Shown here piece by piece: positions 1 to 5,348 of a stretch of DNA of 5,455 bases. Where the stretch lies: NCBI GenBank assembly GCA_017435245.1, contig JAFSFK010000118.1:1-5455 (forward strand), written 5' to 3'. Position numbers and translations under genes: made by a program. Each line of letters begins with the position of its first letter. Positions within the stretch are counted from its first letter, which is position 1. Below the pieces are notes generated by a model. That model searched no databases. It saw nothing but the letters and a program-made list of their open reading frames with translations, and was not told the origin of the DNA. The stretch comes from Oscillospiraceae bacterium (GTDB taxonomy: Bacteria; Bacillota; Clostridia; Oscillospirales; Oscillospiraceae).

Positions 1-3
1 ACC

Positions 4-139
4 AAAGGCCCCCTTGTGTAAAGGGGGCTGTCGAAAATCTTTGATTTTCGACTGGGGGATTGTCAAAATCCGTTAGATTACAACCCCTCCGTCTGAAATC
101 ACAGATTTCAGACACCTCCCCTTACACAGGGGAGGCTTT
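4..139. repeat. Nested palindromic intergenic repeat (MITE-like, four hairpins)
   Basis: Two 60-base arms (4-63 and 80-139) are imperfect inverted copies of each other; by hand I count 46 of 60 positions matching. They are separated by a 16-base centre (64-79). Each arm carries two hairpins of its own. In the left arm, GCCCCCTT (8-15) pairs with AAGGGGGC (21-28), and the 10-base stem 30-39 pairs with 43-52 across TTT. In the right arm, the 10-base stem 91-100 pairs with 104-113 across ACA, and CCTCCCCT (115-122) pairs with AGGGGAGG (128-135). The outer ends AAAG/CTTT also match. There is no coding potential and no transposase, so this resembles a non-autonomous mobile or REP-type element. It may also act as a bidirectional transcription barrier after an upstream gene outside the window, although no T-run follows the stems. 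Confidence 0.8.
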
Positions 140-192
140 CGGTTGTGCGTCTATCAAACTGCTCGATAAACCGGAATTTGAAGAAGCAGCTA

Positions 193-221
193 TTGATTTT
201 CGGCGGGGTTTGGGATATATT
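193..221 (+). promoter_or_regulatory. Putative sigma-A promoter of the MATE transporter gene
   Basis: A -35 box TTGATT (193-198) and a -10 box TATATT (216-221) are separated by exactly 17 bases. They match the consensus at 4/6 and 5/6 positions. Transcription would begin near 228 and leave a short leader of about 29 bases, containing GAGGAA (246-251) five bases before the ATG at 257. No operator or riboswitch structure is evident. A short inverted repeat CTGCT/AGCAG lies just upstream of the -35 box but is too weak to call. Confidence 0.55.
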
Positions 222-256
222 ATTAAGGTTGAATTTTTGTTGAATGAGGAACTGTT

Positions 257-1657
257 ATGTCGAATATGAAAGCTGCTCCCGACCTGCGGGAGAATAAAAT
301 GGGCACCTGGCCCGTGGGCAAGCTGCTTTTTAATATGGCGCTGCCGCTGGTGCTGTCTATGCTGGTGCAGGCCCTTTATAATGTGGTGGACAGCGTGTAT
401 GTGGCAGGCTACTCCGAGAACGCCGTCACCGCTCTTTCTCTGGCCTTCCCCATCCAGAACCTGCAGATCGGCTGCGCCACGGGCATTGCCGTGGGTATGA
501 ACAGCCTTTTGAGCAAATCTCTGGGCGAGGGCAACCGGGAACGGGCAAACCGTGCCGCCGGCAACGGTATTTTCCTCACACTGGTGCTGATCGCCCTGTT
601 TATGCTCTTCGGATTTTTCGGTGCCGGTGCTTACTACAAGATGCAGCCCATCAGCGCCCAGACCATCCATGAGGGCACTTCCTACACTGCCATCTGCTGT
701 ATCTTCACCGCCGGTATTTTCATCGAGATTTTGGGCGAGCGTCTGCTGCAGGCCTCCGGCCGGACCATCTACACCCTCTTTACCCAGGGTACCGGTGCCG
801 TGCTGAATATTCTTTTGGATCCCCTGTTTATCTATGGAAATGAGGCGCTGGGTCTTGCGCCTATGGGCGCAGCCGGTGCAGCTGTTGCCACGGTGATCGG
901 TCAGTGGGTGGCTGCCATTATGGCAGTGATCTTCAACCTGACCAAGAACGACGATGTGCAGTTCGCTCTCAAATATCTGCGTCCCCGGCGGGATATCATC
1001 CGTATCGTTCTGGCTGTGGGCATCCCCTCCATGATCATGATGGGCATCGGCTCGGTGATGAATTTCGGTATGAACCAGATCTTTTTGGGATTCCCCCAGA
1101 TCGGTGAGACCGCATCCGGTGTGTTCGGTGTGTATTTTAAGCTCCAGAGCTTCTTCCTGATGCCGCTGATCGGCCTGAATAATGCCTCCATCTCCATCAT
1201 CGCCTTCAACTACGGCGCACGGCAGCCCCAGCGGATTATAAAGAATCTGAAGTATGCCCTGGGCACGGCGATGATCATTATGCTGCTGGGCGTGGCAGTG
1301 TTCCAGACAGTGCCGGAGCAGCTGATGGGCATCTTCGGCAGCACCGATGAAACCGGTAACTTTGTTGCCATCGGTGTCAATGCCCTGCGGATCGTCAGCT
1401 GGCATTTTCCCATTGCGGCGGTGTGCATCGCTCTGGGTGCCAGCTTCCAGGCACTGGGCAACGGCATCTATTCTACCATCACATCCCTGTGCCGCCAGTT
1501 GGTGGCACTGCTGCCTGCGGCATACCTGCTGAGCCTGACGGGGGATGTGAATCTGGTCTGGTGGGCTTTCCCCATTGCGGAAGTGGTGAGTATGATCTTC
1601 ACCCTTATTTTCTTCCGCCGGATCTATCAGCAGAAGATCAAACCGATGTATGCATAA
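257..1657 (+). CDS. MATE-family multidrug/cation efflux transporter
   Basis: This encodes 466 residues, the usual length for MATE exporters. These are inner-membrane proteins with about 12 helices that expel drugs or metabolites in exchange for Na+ or H+. The sequence shows two homologous halves, roughly residues 20-228 and 245-455, rich in hydrophobic helices and joined by a charged cytoplasmic loop near 229-247. Family signatures include QALYNVVDSVYVA (38-50) in helix 1, NILLDPLFIYG (184-194) at the end of the first half, and GLNNASISIIAFNYGAR (306-322) in the second half. The short charged N-terminus followed by KMGTWPVGKLL (14-24) is typical of clostridial MATE proteins. The start at 257 is chosen because GAGGAA lies five bases upstream; Met15 is a weaker alternative. 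The gene appears monocistronic, with its own promoter and a terminator seven bases after the stop. The family is secure; the substrate cannot be inferred, and it may be a NorM- or MepA-like member. Confidence 0.95.
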   Translation: MSNMKAAPDLRENKMGTWPVGKLLFNMALPLVLSMLVQALYNVVDSVYVAGYSENAVTALSLAFPIQNLQIGCATGIAVGMNSLLSKSLGEGNRERANRAAGNGIFLTLVLIALFMLFGFFGAGAYYKMQPISAQTIHEGTSYTAICCIFTAGIFIEILGERLLQASGRTIYTLFTQGTGAVLNILLDPLFIYGNEALGLAPMGAAGAAVATVIGQWVAAIMAVIFNLTKNDDVQFALKYLRPRRDIIRIVLAVGIPSMIMMGIGSVMNFGMNQIFLGFPQIGETASGVFGVYFKLQSFFLMPLIGLNNASISIIAFNYGARQPQRIIKNLKYALGTAMIIMLLGVAVFQTVPEQLMGIFGSTDETGNFVAIGVNALRIVSWHFPIAAVCIALGASFQALGNGIYSTITSLCRQLVALLPAAYLLSLTGDVNLVWWAFPIAEVVSMIFTLIFFRRIYQQKIKPMYA

Positions 1658-1663
1658 CCGATT

Positions 1664-1691
1664 CCCGGGACAGGTTTCTGTCCCGGGTTTT
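1664..1691 (+). terminator. Rho-independent terminator of the MATE gene
   Basis: A perfect 10-base stem, CCCGGGACAG (1664-1673) with CTGTCCCGGG (1678-1687), closes on the four-base loop GTTT and is followed by TTTT (1688-1691). It begins seven bases after the stop codon of the transporter gene, so transcription of that gene is separated from the downstream repeats and operon. Confidence 0.92.
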
Positions 1692-1706
1692 CAAATTCCG
1701 GTTTAG

Positions 1707-1847
1707 CGCTCTGCCGAGCGAATTGAAAATTGAAAATTGAAAGTTGAAAATTGTGGTATTTCCCTTCGGAAAATGATTCAAATAGTGGCCGTAGGCCACA
1801 CAATCATTTTCAATTATCCATTTTCCATTTTCAATTATTATCGAGCG
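1707..1847 (-). repeat. AT-rich structured intergenic repeat, copy A
   Basis: The section 1753-1847 is, as its reverse complement, about 93% identical (7 differences in 95 bases, by eye) to 5361-5455, so the same element occurs twice in this window in opposite orientations. Visible structure: a terminal hairpin CGCTC/GAGCG (1707-1711 with 1716-1720); four tandem heptamers of the form (A/G)TTGAAA (1722-1749); a stem TTTCC/GGAAA (1759-1763 with 1768-1772); a 10-base stem GAAAATGATT (1769-1778) with AATCATTTTC (1802-1811); and inside it GTGGCC/GGCCAC (1785-1790 with 1794-1799). A second AT-rich heptad-like tract occupies 1812-1840. No protein is encoded. It is best read as a multicopy MITE-like or structured intergenic element; the exact outer boundaries are uncertain. 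Confidence 0.75.
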
Positions 1848-2104
1848 ACGATTCAGCGATGCGCACTGCACTGTGTACGCATTGCCCGCCGGGCATCCCG
1901 GCTGTTAGCCGGAAGTTTGATTATTGAAGTGCAGAACGATACCGAGCGTAAATATTACGATAACCTCCGCAGTATGCACGAATTGCCCGCCGGGCATCCC
2001 GGCTGTTAGCCGGAAGTTTGATCATTGAAGTGCAGAACGATACCGAGCGTAAATATTACGATAACCTCCGCAGTATGCACGAATTGCCCGCCGGGGCATC
2101 CCGG
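1842..2104. repeat. 101-base tandem repeat, two full units plus partial units
   Basis: Two adjacent units, 1881-1981 and 1982-2082, are identical except for one T/C change (1922 versus 2023). A third, partial unit runs from 2083 to about 2104 and has one extra G. The 39 bases before the first unit (1842-1880) align without gaps to the end of a unit (1943-1981) at 23 of 39 positions, suggesting an older, decayed unit. Each unit begins with competing hairpins: GCCGGG/CCCGGC (1888-1893 with 1897-1902) and CCGGCT/AGCCGG (1898-1903 with 1907-1912). It also contains CGTAA/TTACG (1947-1951 with 1955-1959) and a long-range GTGCA/TGCAC pairing (1929-1933 with 1975-1979). The unit length is not a multiple of three and there are no variable spacers, so this is neither a coding repeat nor CRISPR. 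Its function is unknown. Confidence 0.85.
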
Positions 2105-2105
2105 C

Positions 2106-2135
2106 CTTGTGGCCTAAAAAATTTTTCGCCACAAG
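2106..2135. repeat. Palindrome with A/T core, end of the repeat region
   Basis: CTTGTGGC (2106-2113) is the exact reverse complement of GCCACAAG (2128-2135), and the 14 bases between them contain a run of A followed by a run of T (2116-2126) that can extend the stem. A competing hairpin CCACA/TGTGG (2129-2133 with 2140-2144) uses the right arm. It begins right where the third partial tandem unit breaks off, so it may be that array's own end. It lies upstream of the operon promoter and would not be in that transcript. No T-run follows, so it is not a clear terminator. Confidence 0.55.
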
Positions 2136-2195
2136 ATGCTGTGGGGTGACAAAAATATACTGTCTTTTTCTCCGAAAATCTTCGGGGCGTAACCG

Positions 2196-2224
2196 TTGTA
2201 CGAAACAGAACGCTGTGCTATAAT
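2196..2224 (+). promoter_or_regulatory. Extended -10 sigma-A promoter of the replication operon
   Basis: The -10 box is a perfect TATAAT (2219-2224) preceded by TGC, the extended -10 signature. A partial -35 box TTGTAC (2196-2201) lies 17 bases upstream. The expected start is near 2231, giving a leader of about 30 bases that holds AAGGAG (2249-2254) six bases before the ATG at 2261. This is the only strong promoter seen ahead of the four-gene operon. Confidence 0.8.
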
Positions 2225-2260
2225 GTCTTTAACTGACGAAAAATACGTAAGGAGCAAGCA

Positions 2261-3136
2261 ATGAAGGGAACCGAGCTGTATCTGAATAAAAATGATGTAC
2301 ATAAGCTGCTCAGCGCAGCCAGCGGTGATGGTGCCCTTTTGTACCTGTACCTGCTCAGCGGCAATGATCCTGCCGGTGCGGCTGCGGCTCTGCGGCTGAG
2401 CCCGACCCGGCTCCAGTGCGCCCAGGCCACCCTGCGGCAGCTGGGACTGTGGGAGGAGAAAAAGACGGTGATCCCTCTGGGAGAGCGTCCTGTCTACTCC
2501 GAGACCGATGTGGTCCGGGCAATGGATCACGACGGGGAATTTCAGGCCCTGTACGGGGAGATCCAGCGGGTGATGGGCAGAGCCCTGAACACCGAGGAGC
2601 TGAAGATCCTGCTGGGCTTCATCCGCTATCTGGGACTGCCTGCGGAGGTGATCTCTCTGCTGGTGCGCCATTGCCAGGAGCGTGCCCGGCGCAAGGGAAG
2701 CCTGCGTGCTCCCTCCCTGCGTACCATTGAAAAGGAAGCCTACCACTGGGCGGAGCGGGGCATCGATACGATGGAGGAGGCCATTGCCTACGTCCAGAGC
2801 CAGAGCATCCGCTATACCCGTCTGGGACGGCTGATGGAGCTTTTGCAGATCCGTGGCAGGAGCCTTACCGCTGCCGAGGAGAAATATGCCCAGCAGTGGC
2901 TGGACTGGGGCTTTGACGAGGAGGCCATTTCCATGGCCTACGAGCGCACCTGCCTGAATACCGGTGGCCTCAGCTGGGCGTATATGAACAAGATCCTGCT
3001 GCGCTGGCAGGAGGCAGGATGCCTGACTGCCGAGCAGATCAAGGCCGGCGATAAAAAGCCTGTGCCCAAGGGGGCCTCCGGCCAGCTGGGCGAAGCAGAA
3101 CTGGCAGCGATCCAACAAATGCTGCGGGAGGGATAA
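2261..3136 (+). CDS. DnaD-domain replication initiation protein
   Basis: The 291-residue product looks like a DnaD/DnaB-type primosomal protein, which in Firmicutes remodels origin DNA and helps recruit the helicase loader. Residues about 12-75 resemble a winged-helix N-terminal domain, including a helix-turn-helix-like run at DPAGAAAALRLSPTRLQ (36-52). Two C-terminal DnaD-type helical domains follow. The first, about 93-178, ends in YHWAERGIDTMEEA (161-174). The second, about 187-262, ends in YMNKILLRW (241-249), which fits the Y-x3-I-x3-W motif known from DnaD/DnaB C-terminal domains. The tail (263-291) is polar. AAGGAG lies six bases before the start. It is the first gene of the operon, three bases ahead of the ATPase gene, which supports a joint role in helicase loading. 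The domain calls come from pattern reading, not a profile search. Orthology to B. subtilis DnaD rather than DnaB is not decided. Confidence 0.88.
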   Translation: MKGTELYLNKNDVHKLLSAASGDGALLYLYLLSGNDPAGAAAALRLSPTRLQCAQATLRQLGLWEEKKTVIPLGERPVYSETDVVRAMDHDGEFQALYGEIQRVMGRALNTEELKILLGFIRYLGLPAEVISLLVRHCQERARRKGSLRAPSLRTIEKEAYHWAERGIDTMEEAIAYVQSQSIRYTRLGRLMELLQIRGRSLTAAEEKYAQQWLDWGFDEEAISMAYERTCLNTGGLSWAYMNKILLRWQEAGCLTAEQIKAGDKKPVPKGASGQLGEAELAAIQQMLREG

Positions 3137-3139
3137 ACG

Positions 3140-4123
3140 ATGGCATACAGTAATGAAGTGGTACGCCTGGCCAAGCAGCGGCTGGCGAGTATGAAGGCGG
3201 ACCGGGAATCGGAGAATTTACAGCATCTGATGGATGCCTATGCCCGGGTCCCCCGGATCCGCCAGATCGACGCTCTTTTGCGCCGGAGTATGGTGCTGGC
3301 AGCACAGTCTGTGTTCGCCGGTGGCGGTGATGCCCAGGGGGCAATGGACAAGGTGAAGGAAGAGAATCTCTCCCTGCAGCAGGAGCGGCAAAGACTGGCT
3401 GCGGAGCATTTTGCCCCGGGCTATCTGGACGAAACACCTGTTTGTGAGCATTGCGGCGGCAACGGATACATCGGAGCGCAGATGTGTTCCTGCCTGCGGG
3501 AGCTTTGCCGGCAGGAGCAGACGAAGCGGCTGAGCCTTCTGGCTGACCCCAATGCCCGGTTCGAGAATTTCCGGCTGGACTATTATTCCGACCGTCCGGA
3601 CAGTAAATTCGGCGCAAGTCCCCGGAAGCTGATGGAATATACCCTGCAGACCTGCCGTAAGTACGCCCTGGAGTTTGGCGCCGGCAGCGAGAATCTGCTG
3701 TTTGCCGGCGGAACGGGTCTGGGCAAGACCTTCCTGTCTGCCTGTATTGCCCGGGTGGTGGCGGAGCGAGGTTTTTCCGTGTGCTATGAAAGCGCATCCC
3801 ACCTGTTTGCCAAGCTGGAAAAAGAACGGTTCAATCCCGATGAGCTCAGCCGTGCACAGGTAGCGGAGCTGATGGATTGTGATCTGCTGATTTTGGACGA
3901 TCTGGGTACAGAACTGCCCGGCAATTTTGTCACGGCAGCGCTGTATAATCTGCTCAATGACCGGATCCTCTCCGGCAAGGCAATGATCGTGTCCACTAAC
4001 CTGAATGCCCAGGAGCTGGCCCAGCGCTACTCACCCCAGATCGCATCCCGGCTGCAGGGCAATTTCAAGCAGAAGATCTTCCTGGGGGAGGATATTCGGA
4101 TTCTGAAAAACAGAGGTTTTTAA
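3140..4123 (+). CDS. DnaI/DnaC-like AAA+ helicase-loader ATPase
   Basis: The 327-residue protein has the layout of Firmicutes DnaI, which loads the replicative DNA helicase at origins and restart sites. The helical N-terminal region (1-95), with coiled-coil-like 70-90, is followed by a probable zinc site: C102, C105, C116 and C118 in CEHCGGNGY...MCSC, as in the DnaI helicase-binding domain. The AAA+ core carries Walker A GGTGLGKT (190-197), Walker B LLILDD (249-254), sensor 1 STN (285-287) and a probable arginine finger in IASRL (301-305). It ends with the family-typical EDIRILKN. GGGAGGGA (3126-3133), overlapping the end of the DnaD-like gene, serves as its ribosome binding site, consistent with translational coupling. 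IstB-like transposition helpers share this ATPase fold, but the zinc region and the DnaD partner favour a chromosomal loader. No phage genes are nearby. Confidence 0.93.
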   Translation: MAYSNEVVRLAKQRLASMKADRESENLQHLMDAYARVPRIRQIDALLRRSMVLAAQSVFAGGGDAQGAMDKVKEENLSLQQERQRLAAEHFAPGYLDETPVCEHCGGNGYIGAQMCSCLRELCRQEQTKRLSLLADPNARFENFRLDYYSDRPDSKFGASPRKLMEYTLQTCRKYALEFGAGSENLLFAGGTGLGKTFLSACIARVVAERGFSVCYESASHLFAKLEKERFNPDELSRAQVAELMDCDLLILDDLGTELPGNFVTAALYNLLNDRILSGKAMIVSTNLNAQELAQRYSPQIASRLQGNFKQKIFLGEDIRILKNRGF

Positions 4124-4124
4124 T

Positions 4125-4763
4125 ATGAAAACTGGTATTTTATTTGATCTGGACGGCACCCTGCTGAATACTTTGGATGACCTGACAGACTCCGTAAATC
4201 ACACACTGGTGCAGTACGGCTGTCCGGAAAGAAGCCTGGAGGAGGTGCGGCAGTTTATCGGCAACGGTGCCCGGCACCTGATCCGCAAGGCATTGCCCGG
4301 CGGTGAGAGTGAAGAATATGTCACACAGGTGCTGGCGGACTATCAGACCTACTACGCAGCCCATACCCAGGTCAAGACCTGCCCCTATGAGGGGATTTTG
4401 GATGCGCTGAAAGCGATCGGTGAAAAATATCCCATTGCCATCGTGTCCAACAAGCCGGATAGGGCGGTGAAGATCCTGTGCGCCGACTACTTCCCCGGGG
4501 TTTACGCTTTGGGCGAAGCTCCCGATTGTCCCAGAAAGCCTGCTCCCGATATGCTCTATAAAGCGCAAAAGGCCATCGGCGTGGACAGCTTTATTTATGT
4601 GGGTGACAGCGAGGTGGATGTACTCACCGCAAAAAACGCAGGTGCCAAGTGCCTGAGTGTCCTGTGGGGCTTCCGGGACAGAGCCGATATGGAAGAGGTT
4701 GGAGGTCAGTATTTCTGCGAAAAGCCTGCCGACCTGCTGAGTAAACTCGAGGAAATGATGTAA
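4125..4763 (+). CDS. HAD-family phosphatase, phosphoglycolate phosphatase type
   Basis: The 212-residue cytoplasmic protein has all four HAD motifs: I, FDLDGT with nucleophile D8 and acid D10; II, VSNK with S108; III, K138 in RKPAPD; and IV, GDSEVDV with D161 and D165. The helical cap between residues about 15 and 85, containing FIGNGARHLIRKAL (44-57), resembles Gph (phosphoglycolate phosphatase) and related subfamily I enzymes. These hydrolyse 2-phosphoglycolate, a product of DNA 3'-end repair, but related proteins act as PpaX pyrophosphatases or on other sugar phosphates, so the substrate is inferred. The gene starts two bases after the TAA of the ATPase gene, with AGAGG (4112-4116) as ribosome binding site. 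Its place between replication and nucleotide genes fits a DNA or nucleotide housekeeping role. Catalytic residues appear intact and the length is normal. Confidence 0.9.
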   Translation: MKTGILFDLDGTLLNTLDDLTDSVNHTLVQYGCPERSLEEVRQFIGNGARHLIRKALPGGESEEYVTQVLADYQTYYAAHTQVKTCPYEGILDALKAIGEKYPIAIVSNKPDRAVKILCADYFPGVYALGEAPDCPRKPAPDMLYKAQKAIGVDSFIYVGDSEVDVLTAKNAGAKCLSVLWGFRDRADMEEVGGQYFCEKPADLLSKLEEMM

Positions 4764-4764
4764 T

Positions 4765-5340
4765 ATGGCCAATGAATTTTACGCTCTGATGGGGCGGATG
4801 CGCTACATCACCCGCTGGGGGCTGATGCGAAACACCTTTTCCGAGAATATCCAGGAGCACAGCCACCAGGTGGCGGTGCTGGCCCACGCCCTGGCGCTGA
4901 TCCGGAAAGAGATCCTTCATCTGGACGGGCCGGACCCGGACAAATGCGCCGTGGCGGCACTGTACCACGATGCCTCGGAGATCCTCACCGGCGACCTGCC
5001 CACCCCCATCAAGTACTATAATCCCGATATCAAGACTGCCTACAAGCAGGTGGAGCATATTGCCGGGGAACGGCTTTTGGATCTGCTGCATCCCCAGCTG
5101 CGGCAGGTGTATGCGCCGCTGGTCCACGAGGAGGACGAGCAGGTCACTCCCATCGTCAAGGCTGCCGATAAGCTTTCGGCCTACATCAAGTGCGTGGAGG
5201 AGCAGAAGGCGGGCAATACGGAGTTCGACTCCGCTGCCCAGCTGTCCATGCAGGCCCTGCGGGAAATGGATATGCCGGAGCTGAGCTGGTTTATCGACAA
5301 TTGCCTGGAGCCCTTCAGCCTCAATTTGGATCAATTGTAA
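4765..5340 (+). CDS. yfbR: YfbR-type HD-domain 5'-deoxynucleotidase
   Basis: The 191-residue protein matches E. coli YfbR closely along its length, by recollection of that sequence. YfbR removes the 5'-phosphate of deoxyribonucleoside monophosphates and so influences dUMP and dTMP supply. Conserved features are ITRWGLMRN (15-23), with R17 and W18 likely contacting the nucleotide; ENIQEHSHQVA (27-37), with metal ligand H32; the HD dyad in YHDASE (67-72), with H68, D69 and E72; GDLPTPIKYYN (76-86), with D77; and D135 in KAADKLSAYIKC (132-143). The segment LTGDLPTPIKY is diagnostic and absent from most other HD hydrolases. The gene begins two bases after the stop of the phosphatase gene. Its best ribosome binding site is GAGGA (4749-4753), 11 bases from the ATG, so translation probably depends on coupling to the upstream gene. 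It is the last gene of the operon. Confidence 0.94.
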   Translation: MANEFYALMGRMRYITRWGLMRNTFSENIQEHSHQVAVLAHALALIRKEILHLDGPDPDKCAVAALYHDASEILTGDLPTPIKYYNPDIKTAYKQVEHIAGERLLDLLHPQLRQVYAPLVHEEDEQVTPIVKAADKLSAYIKCVEEQKAGNTEFDSAAQLSMQALREMDMPELSWFIDNCLEPFSLNLDQL

Positions 5341-5348
5341 ATTGGGGT

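Noticed and set aside
60..269. 69-codon open frame before the MATE gene
   Set aside because: Half of it is the palindromic repeat, it overlaps the transporter start, and it has no ribosome binding site.
122..1405. 427-codon open frame on the minus strand across the transporter gene
   Set aside because: It lies antisense to an unmistakable MATE gene, has a His/Gln-rich composition typical of a reverse shadow of GC-rich codons, and has no recognisable domain.
1814..1822. DnaA-box-like TTATCCATT near the replication operon
   Set aside because: Two mismatches to TTATNCACA, a single site, and it is part of the multicopy repeat (also present in copy B), so there is no sign of an origin or DnaA control.
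1715..1848. 7-base direct repeat CGAGCGA flanking copy A as a target-site duplication
   Set aside because: Copy B carries the same CGCTCGA at the corresponding edge, so that sequence belongs to the element at least on one side and cannot be a clean host duplication.
1737..2009. Open frame through the tandem repeat with protein-like text (EVQNDTERKYYDNLRS)
   Set aside because: It starts inside the AT-rich repeat without a ribosome binding site. The 101-base period shifts frame between units, so the same text recurs in a different frame in unit 2. It is more likely non-coding repeat that is open by chance.
1881..2104. CRISPR array or integron-like attC array
   Set aside because: The repeat units are directly adjacent with no unique spacers, the 101-base period is too long for CRISPR, and no cas or integrase gene is present.
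2114..3118. 334-codon open frame on the minus strand over the DnaD-like gene
   Set aside because: It is antisense to a gene with clear domain motifs, promoter and ribosome binding site, and its translation is low-complexity and unlike any family I know.
2261..4123. Prophage or plasmid replication module
   Set aside because: DnaD and DnaC-like pairs do occur in phages, but no integrase, repressor or structural genes are nearby and the operon continues into housekeeping phosphatases, which favours a chromosomal locus.
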